DNA from: Adineta vaga
Taxonomy: Eukaryota > Rotifera
Length of the DNA stretch: 64,000 nt
Reading direction: 5' to 3'
Assembly (NCBI GenBank): GCA_021613535.1
Contig: CP075494.1
Location: 14,694,001-14,758,000, forward strand
In this document: positions 32,701 through 45,702 of the stretch, piece after piece
Layout of the letters: every line of letters begins with the position of its first letter
Numbering within the stretch: position 1 is the first letter of the stretch
The notes under the pieces: generated by a model
Databases searched by the model: none
What the model was told of the DNA's origin: nothing
What the model saw: only the letters and a program-made list of their open reading frames with translations
Translations under genes and position numbers: made by a program

Positions 32701-35700
32701 CTCGATATTGCTGGTTTCGAAATTTTTGATGTAAGAAAAGAACTTGTTGAATTTTAATGATTAAATTTTCAAAATGAAAATTTTAGTACAATGGTTTCGA
32801 ACAATTGTGTATTAATTATACAAATGAACGTCTTCAACAATTCTTCAATCATCATATGTTCGTCTTAGAACAAGAAGAATATAAGAAAGAAGGCATTCAA
32901 TGGGAATTTATTGATTTTGGTATGGACTTACAAGCTTGTATTGATCTTATCGAAAAAGTAAGAAATCAATTTTGTAAATATTCTTATTTGATTTTGATGC
33001 AATTTGTAGCCTATGGGTATTTTATCCATTCTCGAAGAAGAATGTATTGTCCCTAAAGCAACAGATAAAACATTTGTTGAAAAACTTTACAATAATCATT
33101 TGGGTAAACATCCACAATTTGGTAAACCAAAACCATCCAAAGGCAAAGCTGAAGCACATTTTGAAATTCATCATTATGCTGGTTCAGTACCATATACTGC
33201 AACAGGTTGGCTCGAAAAAAACAAAGATCCTATCAATACTACTGTGTAAGTTATTGTAAGATCAATTGAGTCTTTTTTTTGCTTATGATTTTGTTTTCAG
33301 TGCTACTCTTTTCGGAAAATCGAAGAATGTTATGTTAAATCATCTCTATGCGGATGCTATTGAAGACGAAAGTAGTAGTAAAAGTAGTGGCAAAAAGAAA
33401 GGTGGCAGTATGCAAACAATATCTGCTACACATCGGGTAAGCAGAATTTCATGTCAAAAAATCATCGAATATTTGTTATGTTTTGTTTTTTTTAGGAACA
33501 ATTGAACAAATTGATGACTAATTTGAAACAAACACATCCTCATTTTGTTCGTTGTATTATTCCTAATGAAATTAAAACAGGAGGTGTTCTTGATTCTCAT
33601 TTGGTTCTTCATCAACTTCATTGTAATGGTGTACTTGAAGGCATTCGTATATGTCGTAAAGGTTTTCCTAATCGTATGATTTATTCGGAATTTAAACAAC
33701 GTTATTCGATTTTGGCACCAAATGCTATTCCAAAAGGTTTTGTCGATGCAAAGAAAGCAACGGAAAATATTCTCAAAGATTGCCAATTATCTGATGAATT
33801 ATATCGATTAGGTACAACAAAAGTTTTCTTTAAAGCAGGTGTCTTAGGTCAAATGGAAGACATGCGTGATCAAGCTTTATCGAAAATTATTGCGACATTA
33901 CAAGCACAAGTTCGTGGTTATATTATGAAGAAAGAATACAAGAAAATGTTAGAAAAACGTGTTGCTCTATCGATTTTACAACGTAATTGTCGTAAATATT
34001 TATCATTACGTAATTGGCCATGGTGGAAATTATATACTAAAGTTAAACCTTTATTATCGGTTGCAAGACAAGAAGAAGAAATGAAAAAACTCGAAGATGA
34101 ATATAAAGCATTAAAAGAAGCATTTGAAAAAGAAGAAAAATTACGCAAAACTATTGAAGAAAATAGTGCGAAATTAATCAAAGGTTTGTTTCGTTCATGA
34201 ATGAAACATTTTCAATTTGAAATTTGTTTCTTTATTTAGAAAAAAATGATATGTATTTACAATTGGAAGCTGAACGTGCAAATACGTCTGGAGCTGAAGA
34301 ACGTCTTGCACGTTTAGTAACACAAAAAGCCGATCTTGAACAACAAATCAAAGATATGGACGAACGTATTGGTGAAGAAGAAGATGCAACAGCTGAAGCA
34401 AATGCGAAACGTAAAAAACTTGAACATGATATTGATGGTTTAAAGAAAGATATTGATGATATGCGACTGAATTTACAAAAAGCTGAAAATGAATGTAAAA
34501 CACGTGATAATCAAATTCATACATTACAAGATGAAATGGCTCGTCAAGATGAAACAATTGCTAAAATAACTCGTGAACGTAAACGTCTCGAAGAACAAAA
34601 TACGAAAACAACGGAACAATTACAAGCTGAAGAAGATAAAGTTAATCATTTAAATAAATTAAAAACAAAACTTGAACAAACACTTGATGAATTAGAAGAT
34701 AGTTTAGAACGCGAGAAAAAAGGTCGTGTTGATTTAGATAAATCGAAACGTAAATTAGAAACTGATGTTAAATCTTTACAAGCAAGTTTAGATGAATTGG
34801 AACGAGCCAAACGTGAATTAGAAGAAGCTGTTAAACGTAAAGATCAAGAAATTCAACAAATGGGCGGACGTCTTGAAGATGAACAAGGACAAGCCACAGG
34901 TCTTGGGAAGAAAATCAAAGAATTACAAGCACGTATTGAAGAACTTGAAGAAGAAGCTGAAAATGAACGACAAGGACGATCGAAAACAGAAAAACAACGT
35001 GCTGATTTAGCACGTGAAATTGATGAAATGAATGATCGATTAGAAGAAGCAGGTGGAGCAACATCAACACAAGTTGAAATGAATAAAAAACGTGAAGGTG
35101 AATTAGCTAAACTTCGACGAGATTTAGAAGAAGCTAATCTTCAACATGAAGCTACTGCTGCACAATTACGAAAGAAACATCAAGATGCTGTCAATGAAAT
35201 GGGTGAACAAATTGATCAATTACAAAAATTAAAGAATAAATTAGAAAAAGAAAAACAATCTGCGAAATCTGAAGTTGAAGATTTACGTTCTCAAGTTGAT
35301 CATTTTCAAAAGGGTAAAATAGCTGCTGAAAAACTTTCCAAACAACTTGAACAACAATTAAATGACATTCAAATTAAACTTGAAGATAGTTATAAACAAA
35401 TTAATGATTTCAATCTTCATAAATCAAAATTAATTAATGAAAATTCAGATTTAATAAAACATGTCGAAGATATTGAACATCAAGTTAGTATCTTACAAAA
35501 ATCAAAAGTAGTCTTACAACAACAAGTAGATGAAGCAAAACGTGCTTTAGATGATGAAACACGTGGTAAAGGTTCAGTTCGTAAGTTTATCAAAGTAGTT
35601 TTTAATTTTTGAAAAGAAAAATGTATTTACGATGTTTGTCTTAGATTCACAAATACGTAATCTAACGGCTGATCTCGATCAAACACGTGAACAACTTGAA

Positions 35701-38048
35701 GAAGAACAAGAAGCTAGAAGTGATTTTCAACGACAAGTTACTAAACTTCAAGCTGAAGTTCATCAATGGAGATCACGTTATGAAACCGAAGGTAGACAAA
35801 TCAAAATTAAGAATATTCATTCAATTTTAATTGTATTATTTTCATAGGATTAGCTCGTAGTGAAGAATTGGAAGAAGCTAAACGTAAATTAGCTGCTAAA
35901 TTAACTGAAGCAGAAGAGCAAGTTGAAGCTGCATTGAATAAATGCAATGCTTTGGAAAAAGTCAAAGCTCGTTTACAAGGTGAAGTTGAAGATCTTATGG
36001 TTGATGTTGAACGTGCCAATGCTAGTAAGTCAAGAAAATGAAACTCTTGTCGAGATAGTATCATTGTTTTCGATTCCTATAGATGCTTCGGCAATGGATA
36101 AGAAACAGAAACAATTCGATAAATTAATTAATGAATGGAAACAAAAATGTGAAGATATTACAATTGAACTTGAAGCATCACAAAAAGAAGCACGTCATTA
36201 TTCCACAGAATTATTCAAATTAAAAACACAATATGAAGAATCACATGAACAAATTGAAGCACTTCGTAAAGAAAATAAGAATTTAGCTGATGAAATTAGA
36301 GTAACATGAAATAAACTGACTATACCGATTAATAAGTTTTTATTTTATTTTTAGGATCTGATGGATCAATTAGGTGAAGGTGGAAAGAATGTTCATGAAT
36401 TGGATAAAGCTCGTAAACGTGCCGAGCTAGAAAAAGAAGAATTACAAGCTGCTTTAGAGGAAGCTGAATCAACACTTGAACAAGAAGAAGCGAAAGTTCT
36501 TCGTGCACAAATGGAATTGAGTACTGTTCGTCAAGAAATTGATCGTCGTATTCATGAAAAAGAAGAAGAATTTGAAAATACACGTCGTAATCATGCTCGT
36601 GCACTTGAATCAATGCAAGCAAGTTTAGAAGCTGAAACACGTTCGAAAGGAGAAGCATTAAAACAAGTAAGACAAACATACATTAAAATTCGTTCATCAA
36701 ACAGAGTGATTACTTTTCTATATGTTATTAGAAAAAGAAACTTGAATCGGATATCAATGAATTAGAAATTGCTCTTGATCATTCGAATCGTAGTAATACG
36801 GATTTACAAAAAGCATTGAAACGACTTCAACTAATTGTCACCGAATTTACAGTACAAATTGAAGAAGAACAAAGACAACGAGATGAAGCACGAGAAGCTG
36901 CTATTGCAGCTGAACGTCGAGCTAATCTTATTGTTGGTGAAATTGAAGAATTACGTACTGCTTTAGAACAAGCTGAACGTGCTCGTAAAGCAGCTGAAAA
37001 TGAGTTGAATGAAGCAGCTGATCGTATCAGTGAATTAAGTACACAAAATGCTAATATATCTTCTCAACGACGACAACTTGAATCATCTGTTGCTGCTATG
37101 CAAGCTGATTTGGATGAGGCAGTTGCTGAACTTAAAAATAGTGAAGAACGTTCGAAAAAAGCTGGTATATTTCTCTACATTTTCTTCTTTCGTTCTTTTT
37201 TGACGAACTATTTCATTTAGCTGCTGATGCTGCTCGTTTGGCTGAAGAATTACGCATGGAACAAGAACATGCTATTCAAGTTGAACGACTTCGTAAAGGA
37301 TTTGAACAACAAATTAAAGATCTTCAAATACGTCTCGATGAAGCGGAAGGTACTTCACTCAAAGGTGGAAAACGTATTATTGCTAAACTTGAACAACGCG
37401 TAAGAAATCGACATTTTTTTCAAAAAAGAAAACAACGATCAAATCTTTCTGTATTCAGATTCATGAATTAGAAAGTGAAAATGAATTGGAACAACATCGT
37501 CATCAAGAAACATTGAAAGAATTACGTAAAAATGATCGACGTTTGAAAGAACTTGTATTTCAAACGGAAGAAGATCGTAAAAATCACTTACGATTACAAG
37601 ATTTATCCGAAAAATTACAAACAAAGATCAAAGTTTACAAACGACAAGTGGAAGAAGCTGGTTTGTTTGAAATATTTTTCATCGTATTCTTGAATTAAAA
37701 TAATGTTTGTTTTTAGAGGAAATTGCTTCAATCAATTTGGCTAAATATCGTAAAGTTCAAGGAGAACTCGGTATGGAATTCATTGATTAAAAACTTCATT
37801 CATTTTTTGCGAATCTCATTGTAGAAGAATCAGCTGAACGTGCTGATATCGCAGAAAATCAATTAGGCAAATTACGTACTAAGAACCGTTCAACTGTTAG
37901 TGCTAGTCGAACGCACCAGCTGTAAGTTGATATACATCAGAAAAATAAATATCGACCTGTTATTTATTTCATTTAGCGTGACAGCCGTGAATCAGCTTTC
38001 ATTCGAGCAACATCAATGATTCGTTCAAGTTCTGTTCGTCCTCGTTAA
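29792..38048 (+). CDS. Muscle (class II) myosin heavy chain
   Basis: Thick-filament motor protein. The model has about 26 coding exons and closes in frame at 1974 residues using one switch-I exon version. Motor landmarks are [13 protein letters not shown] (SH3-like N-terminus), the P-loop GESGAGKT, switch I NNNSSRFGKF, switch [12 protein letters not shown], the actin loop with the Ser/Lys/Gly-rich loop 2 (SSGKKKGG), and the converter with RKGFPNR. An IQ neck follows, then [14 protein letters not shown] and an uninterrupted heptad coiled coil of about 1,100 residues. The tail uses one long exon (34240-35580) and many short ones. The final exon 37985-38048 gives a Ser/Arg-rich tailpiece. A GT-rich microsatellite lies at 38079-38100 and AATAAA near 38190-38220. 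Confidence 0.95.
31182..31359 (+). other. Myosin switch-I exon, version A (split)
   Basis: Two pieces, 31182-31218 and 31298-31359 (37 + 62 = 99 nt), are separated by a 79-nt intron. They encode [11 protein letters not shown] and then [20 protein letters not shown]. The segment covers the same 33 residues as version B downstream and has the same phase at both ends. Including both would duplicate switch I, so the two must be alternatives. Confidence 0.85.
31519..31617 (+). other. Myosin switch-I exon, version B (single)
   Basis: One 99-nt exon encodes [11 protein letters not shown] and [20 protein letters not shown], with acceptor CTCGTAG and donor GTAAGT. It differs from version A at four positions (SA/QS, Y/F, T/S). 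Nucleotide divergence at silent sites is visibly larger than the protein divergence, so both have been kept under selection. Confidence 0.85.
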
Positions 38049-38246
38049 AATTTGCTTATTACTAAAGACATTCTCTGTATGTGTGTGTGTGTGCGTGTGT
38101 GCTTGAGCTTTGCTACTGTTCTATCATCTATTCTCTATTTTAAGTCATAATTTTTATGTAGATTGTCAAAATCTTGTTTTGTCTTTATAAAAAATAAAAG
38201 AAAATCTTCTATACAATAAAAATCAATCATGCAGTAAATATCATAG

Positions 38247-38834
38247 TTACATTTCAAGAGGAGTAAGATTTTGATCCTGTAATGAGCTCTTATTTTTCAC
38301 TAAGATATCATCCATTCGTTTGTCCATGATTAACTTTTGGGTATTTAATCGTGCGAGAATATTATCGAAATTAATATCAATTAAATTTTCAAACGATGTT
38401 TCTAAATTGGAGATTTTCGTTTTTAATTTTCTTATCTCTTGATCTTTTTCTCGTGCCATTTGATCATATTCAACTTTTTGTTTCGAAAGTTCTTGATCCG
38501 TATGTTCTACTCGGGCTTTCGCTGTTGCTAATTCTCTTTCAGTTTGATCGATTTTAAAACCTAATTCCATTTGCATAGTTTTATATTGTTGAGTTAAACC
38601 TGATGAAACAGCTTTCATATCGCTTTGTAATTCTTCGACATTAGCTTGAGCACTTTGCATTTGTTCTCGATAAGTATCAGCAATAGCCATGGATCGACGT
38701 GATAATTCACGTCGATAGGCCATTTGATCTTTTAATGCATCAACTTCATGTTGACTTTGTTTAAATTTCACTTCCATTTCACTATCATCATTTCCTTTCT
38801 TCTTTTTACCTTTACCTTTCTTTTTCGGAGGCAT
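38247..38834 (-). CDS. DRC12: Dynein regulatory complex subunit 12 (CCDC153)
   Basis: Component of the nexin-dynein regulatory complex of motile cilia. Single exon, 195 residues. It starts with MPPKKKGKGKKKKG, as vertebrate CCDC153 does, continues as coiled coil for about 150 residues, and ends with the conserved SLQDQNLTPLEM-type tail. I chose the Met at 38834, not an upstream in-frame Met at 38885, because family members begin with the lysine-rich motif. The gene is convergent with myosin (200 bp between stops) and follows IFT22 on the same strand, with 121 bp between the IFT22 stop and this start. Confidence 0.85.
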   Translation of the reverse strand: MPPKKKGKGKKKKGNDDSEMEVKFKQSQHEVDALKDQMAYRRELSRRSMAIADTYREQMQSAQANVEELQSDMKAVSSGLTQQYKTMQMELGFKIDQTERELATAKARVEHTDQELSKQKVEYDQMAREKDQEIRKLKTKISNLETSFENLIDINFDNILARLNTQKLIMDKRMDDILVKNKSSLQDQNLTPLEM

Positions 38835-38955
38835 TCTAAATAGTTTTTCTAAAACGAGAAGAAAATTTATTTTATTTCTGATCAAGATTGTTTTTTTTCT
38901 TTATATATTTGACAAAGCAGATTAAACAGAAAGAAATTTATTTGCTTTTATTTTC

Positions 38956-39810
38956 TTATGTAAAACGGTCATCCTGATCATGTCCACGTGATGTTTCTGC
39001 AATGACTTTCCGAAGAAAATCACCAAAGGTTTGTTTTATTGATTCTGTTTCATCTGGTGTACCATGAAATGTTAAACGAGGAATATCAGAAAATAGAGTT
39101 GCTAAAAGAGAAAGAAGAAGAAGAGTTGCTAAACTAAACATATGAATTGATTTCTTACAGAGTTTGATTTCTTGACCACGTCGACCACCGCCTCCTTCTT
39201 CATCCTTATTTTGCTTCGAGGCAACAAGTAAACAACATTTTTCTGATAAATTTGGTCTTTCAGCAAAATTGCTATACCTAAGCGAAGTACAAAACAATTG
39301 ATATTTATTGATAGTTGTATTAGTTGAATTTACCAAAGATTAAGTTCTTCAACATGTTTCTTTTCTTCAGGATTGTAGACAAAAACGGTTCCATTTAATT
39401 TATAACTCATTGCCGGCCATGTATGTTCAAATCTATATGTACACAATCATAATTATCATTTAGTTCTATGTAAGAACTTATTTTTACTTAGAATCACCAC
39501 TACAGTCGAATATTTGCACATTATGCGTATGCGATTTGCTTCGAGTTGTTGAAGAAACTTCATATTCGATAATGCTTAAACAAGGCAAACCTAGAGTTAA
39601 AGAAAAAGAACAGTTGTTGTACTTACCGAACAGGTACTGTTGGTATATAGTTGTCAGTTAGTGTTTCACGTGTTTCCGTAGCTAAATTGATAAATGAACT
39701 TTTACCACACTGTAGAAATAAAATGAATTCTGATTCAATTTTTGTTAAGAAACTTAGATATTTACTGCAAGTGGACCAACGACAGCGATTTTAATTGCAG
39801 GAGCAGGCAT
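38956..39810 (-). CDS. IFT22: Intraflagellar transport 22 (RABL5-like), frame anomaly
   Basis: Small-GTPase-like subunit of the IFT-B complex in cilia. Exons are 39766-39810, 39627-39709, 39488-39590, 39334-39432, 39159-39277 and 38956-39101, about 198 residues. Landmarks are IKIAVVGPLACGKSSF (P-loop), NYIPTVPVR, VQIFDCSGDSKFEHTWPAM, GTVFVYNPEEKKHVEELNLW and LFSDIPRLTFHGT. Summed exon length is 595 nt, one base off a whole number of codons. The break is at the exon 2/3 junction, where the only GT-AG intron would be 36 nt and leaves the frame shifted by one. All other introns and frames are normal. This could be a damaged allele, a non-canonical splice, or one wrong base. Confidence 0.8.
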
Positions 39811-40454
39811 CTTTGAAATAATTTGATATGTGATGGACTAAAATGAATATAGACATAGTTCATATACTTGTTAACTTGGTTACCATGGAAAATTTTTAAC
39901 AGGATAGAATTGCTTGAAAATGATTAATACAACTATATTTGAAAAGATATTTGAACATCAATCTATTCTAATTATAAACAAAGATTCACAATATTCCAAT
40001 ACAATAGATGGCGTTGCTTTTCATTACGTCGGTTTATGTAAAGTTAGAGTTATTTTTAACAAAATTTATATGGCAAACATCGAGTCGATTGATAATTCGA
40101 ACTTATACTATAAGAAATCAAGATTGCGTGTATATTATACATATCAATTTGAATTTAACTGAAGCATACAAATGTGACGCTCTCTAATCAGTTTAGACTT
40201 CTGTTTATAATTTGTATAAACTACTAAACATTCATATGTCAAGTGCGCTATTAAATGTCTCGATTATTTACAATTCTTTCCTCGTATCGCTCTTACATTA
40301 TCTTGTATTTATTCAAAAAGACGATTTTGTTTAACTATCAAGATTATATTTTATATCAAACGTCCAATGATCGAAAGAAAAATAATGACGTACAATAACA
40401 AATGATATAAACTCATTCCTATTTTGATTTTTTTATTTACAAAAAAAACAAGAG
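39811..40454. other. Spacer between IFT22 and cyclophilin H
   Basis: AT-rich. The frame at 39914-40162 has no recognisable domain or splice partner. The proximal part is presumably the IFT22 promoter. Confidence 0.4.
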
Positions 40455-41158
40455 TTACATTTCACCACATTGAGATATGATAACTGGAATTTTTGGTTTA
40501 TTGTTCAATGCTACTGGTACATTTTCGATCTTTCGAACAACAAGCATACCTTCAATAACTCGACCTAAATACATAAAATTCAATAACTAAATATATATTA
40601 CAAAAAAATCAATCACTTACCGAAAACAACATGTTTTCCATCAAGAAATTCACAATTCGTACAAGTAATAAAAAATTGACAACCATTTGTATCTCGTCCA
40701 CTATTTGCCTAGAAAAATAAACATTATTTTTTTCATTTCTAATTCACACTTCTTCGTAAATATCTTACCATACTAAGAAGGCCAGCTTGATTATGTTTAA
40801 TACTAAAATTTTCATCAGCAAATTTTCCTCCATAGATACTCATTAAACCAGTTCCATCTCCCTACATAAAAATCGTTTTTCTTCTTTTTCAAGATTAAAA
40901 ATCACTTACATTAACAATATCACCACCTTGTATCATAAAATCTTTAATAACACGATGAAATGGTGCATTCTTATATCCACATGGTACTCCATCTTTTTTA
41001 TATTCACCAGTACAAAATTGTCGAAAATTTTCGGCAGTTTTCGGCGCAACATGTGCATAAAGTTCAATTAAAATTCTTCCTATTTCAGTATTTCCAACTG
41101 TGATATCGAAAAATACCACGGGATTATCTGCATGTAATAATCGTTCAGTCCAAGACAT
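40455..41158 (-). CDS. PPIH: Peptidyl-prolyl isomerase H (spliceosomal cyclophilin)
   Basis: Cyclophilin that binds PRPF4 in the U4/U6.U5 tri-snRNP. Exons are 40910-41158, 40769-40861, 40621-40708 and 40455-40564, giving 179 residues against 177 in human PPIH. The active-site segments are intact: [14 protein letters not shown] (catalytic Arg), [20 protein letters not shown] and LDGKHVVFG. The ending [14 protein letters not shown] is the PPIH-specific C-terminus, which separates it from cyclophilin A. Confidence 0.95.
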
Positions 41159-41836
41159 GATTTATTCTTTTATTTTTATCTAGAAATAAAACAACAGAAT
41201 ACATATGTTCTATGCATACCTGGCTCTTGTTTTTCATATGTTTATTATGATCCACAACAATTGACGTACTGTCAGAGAGGTAAAAAGTCGTTTCTTTCGT
41301 GCAATCTGATCTGATGGTGAAATTTATTTCAGCCATTAGAACGATCATGTATAGACTTTTCAATTTCGATAAATTAAGTCTTTTGTTAGATGAGTCACTT
41401 GTCACAAAATACCTCCATGATTTTATTTCTTAATCGTCCAAAGAGATTAAAATAAGATTTCATGTGAAAAATGAGCGTTTTTCTATTTTAGATGTTTGAA
41501 TCAAAATATCCAAAAATTCATGAAAGAAAGCGACATCTATCGAAGAAAACTATATTTTGCTAGATTGATTTATCCGAAAAGTGCATTTTCAAGTACCGGA
41601 ACAAATTGTTTTTCTAACCTTAAATTCTAAAGAAATATTTTTTCAAAAAAAGAAAACCTTTTATCTTTTTTATATTCATATTATCCTATACAGAAAAAAA
41701 AGAAAGGAAAAAACATTGACTAAAGAGTAGAACACATCTTTTTTTTAAACTAAAATCACGGGAATAGAATAATTCATTGAGGAGATGATAATAATCGACA
41801 CTAGAATAATCAATAACGATTTTGAAAAATGAACAA
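41159..41836. other. Spacer upstream of PPIH
   Basis: AT-rich with A/T runs, no supported gene. It contains the PPIH promoter and the 3' end of the next minus-strand gene. Confidence 0.4.
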
Positions 41837-42888
41837 TCAATAATGACTTACTAGTTTATGCATCACATCATCACTATCATTGACAGGTTTCTGACAAAGT
41901 AAACATATCTAAAAATAATGATCTGATAGACATCTATTATCATCTTAATGAATGTTGATACTTTTGATGTAATGATCGTTATCGGTGTTGAAGAAATCAA
42001 TCGATCTATTCCTTCTTCAATACTATTGATCATTAATGATGATGATGGATTTGACCCATCTTGACTTGAAAATTTATTCAATGTTAAAATCAAATAATAA
42101 AGTTCATCAAACAAATGATTTGTATATTTCAATTGATAACGCATATCATTTTCATTTGTTATCATCAATAAATATTGAAAATTGTCATGTAACATATTCA
42201 TTAATCTCATCTAAAAAACATCTGGTTTATTAAAAACAAATTTCCCCAATTTTATTTTCAGGGTACATACAATATGTGATGTATATTCTTGAAGTAATTT
42301 ATGTGGATCATTATCATCAGATGTTTGAGTAGAACGATTGATTTGATCGATTGATTGATTACATTGTGTTGAAACATGCTGAACAGACACGGTTCTAAAA
42401 GAAGACAATAGATGAGAAGGAATTCTTAATGAAGGAGGACGTCTATACTTCGATGCTTTTTTAATTGCATCAATTGATTGAAGACTTTGTTGAATTAGAT
42501 CATCAAAAATTAATTTGTAGGAAGAATTTGTTCGTTTTGGTATTGCAATGATTTGATTATTTAGAGAAAATTCATTAGCAAAAGGATTTAATTCAGAAAT
42601 TGGTCTCGTTTTTTGTTCAATAAAAGTCATAAAATCATTTTTTTCTTTGGGAAATTGTACACATGCATCTTTTGATACAAGAGATCGTCGACATTCTCGA
42701 AGATTTAAATTCGGATTTTGTTCAATCGAAGGTGGCAATAATGTTCGTGGTGGTGGTGTTGGTAATAAACCATTTGAATTCGGACAAATTGATGGATAAT
42801 AAGGATGATAATTGTATGGAAAATTTGGATGTGGCATCGTTGTTCTGTATGTTTGCTGAGTTCCGTAAGGAAATGGTATAGGCATCAT
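41837..42888 (-). CDS. Proline-rich N-terminus protein, unrecognised
   Basis: Three-exon model: 42271-42888, 41962-42210 and 41837-41908, all phase 0, about 312 residues. The first 60 residues are rich in Pro, Tyr, Asn and His (NFPYNYHPYYPS, LLPTPPPRTLLPP). A helical middle part follows (LIFDDLIQQSLQSIDAIKKA), then a leucine-rich segment (YTNHLFDELYYLILTLNKF). The proposed last exon adds CLLCQKP, a Cys-x2-Cys pair that is more convincing than reading on through the intron, but the exact 3' end is uncertain. The first Met of the longer frame is 42954; I prefer the MetMet at 42888. Function unknown. Confidence 0.55.
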
Positions 42889-42974
42889 CTTTGATAACGA
42901 TAGAATGAAATTAAGAATGAATATCCTGTTCCTGTCTGTTGTTGCTGAATTCAAAATTTTTATTGAACAGACAA

Positions 42975-43400
42975 ATGAGATTATCTTGTATCTCGAGTAG
43001 GTGTCGTACTAATCTGATTGATTTACTGAACGAAAAGAAAATTAATGGCGCAAGTAAATATTTATATATGCGACAAATGTTCTTTGTTGTTTTGAATTTT
43101 ATTTTATTATTTCAAAAAACCAATCATTTCCTTCTTTCGATTCATAATAAACATATTTTTATCGAATGTGGTCGTTCTATAATTATTAAAAATCACTATT
43201 GGTTTTTATCGGAATTTTTACAATTATTAAAAACATGTGATAGAAAGCATTTTCAACAAATTCCTTATGATCATCTCTATGTCATATTCAAGCAAATATT
43301 AATTCATTGTCAACCTGCATATCAGTCCTATCAAGCAAAGAAGAAAATTTCAGATCTCGACCAAATCTATCAATGGTTTAAAACACAAATCAATCAGTGA
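42975..43400 (+). CDS. Small helical protein, unrecognised
   Basis: Single exon of 141 residues starting 86 bp from the divergent minus-strand gene, so the pair may share a promoter. Segments include CRTNLIDLLNEKK, IFIECGRSIIIKN and DLDQIYQWFKTQINQ. It contains scattered Cys and several hydrophobic helices but no signal peptide. Codon texture is coding-like along its length. I do not recognise the family. Confidence 0.5.
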   Translation: MRLSCISSRCRTNLIDLLNEKKINGASKYLYMRQMFFVVLNFILLFQKTNHFLLSIHNKHIFIECGRSIIIKNHYWFLSEFLQLLKTCDRKHFQQIPYDHLYVIFKQILIHCQPAYQSYQAKKKISDLDQIYQWFKTQINQ

Positions 43401-44300
43401 CTTTTGTATAGACTGTTGAGTGTGTATTTTAAATAAGTAAGTATATAATAAGAGAAAAAAAGAAGAAAGAGCGAACCAAAAAAAACATCAAATACATTGT
43501 TGGTCTTCATTCTGCGAAACACACACACACGCACACACACACACAAACAGATCAAGCAGCAAGAAGAAGAAGAAGAAAAGAAACTTAGCAGCAGAGCATA
43601 GAGCAGTGAGACGAGAATAAGAAAAAAACATAATAATACACGCGCTGATTAAAACGACTAGAACAACTGCGTTCGCTCTGAGAAGATACACACAACAGCA
43701 GAGAAAGAAGTAGGACGAGGAGACTGGTGTGAGAACTATGTTCACACGATTCCGGTCCGTAACGATACGATAATTAGAAAGAAATACACACACACACATG
43801 CACACATATGCAACCGTTCATAATGATAATAATAATGATGATGATGATGATGTTGTTGGCAAAAGAAGATCATAAGAGGTGACAAGCAAAAAAAGCAGCT
43901 TACAAAAAGAAAGAGAGAGAGAGAACGAGATGAAGACTGCAGGTATGAATAAATCCGTATCAAACTTATGTATGTATGTGTGTGTGCATGTGTGACAGAC
44001 GTTGTTTCATCACTGTAAAGAAAAGAACAACAACAACAGGAGTACAACAAAGACAAGAACAAGAAAGAAAAAGAAAAAAAAAGGACAACAAGCAAAATTG
44101 GCAATACCAAACGTACAAAAAAATATGTCCACCAGCCTAGAGATTTAGAGAAAGAGAGAAAGAAAGAGAAAAAGAAAGAAAAAAAAGAATTATTGTTTTG
44201 CTTGAGGGAGCAAAGGTAAGAAGGCTGGCACTTTTTTTATTGTTGTCGTCGATGTGGCAAAGCAGATCTTTTATATTCGAAAGTCTATAGAATTTGACGA
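43401..44300. repeat. Microsatellite-rich 3' flank of the G-beta gene
   Basis: Simple repeats are (CA)n at about 43517-43545 and 43783-43806, (GAT)n at about 43838-43853, and (TG)n at about 43973-43997. Several GA-rich tracts lie between. The CA tract at 43783 and the TG tract at 43973 are complementary and could pair. The stretch may be a long 3' UTR of the G-beta gene. The open frames here translate repeats. Confidence 0.7.

Positions 44301-45702
<1,402 letters not shown>

Noticed and set aside
39102-39158. Upstream alternative acceptor for the last IFT22 exon (39128)
   Set aside because: It keeps frame but would leave an intron of only 30 nt, too short to be plausible; the 57-nt version fits the gene.
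43488-44110. Cysteine- and valine-rich minus-strand frames
   Set aside because: They are translations of CA/TG and GA microsatellites.
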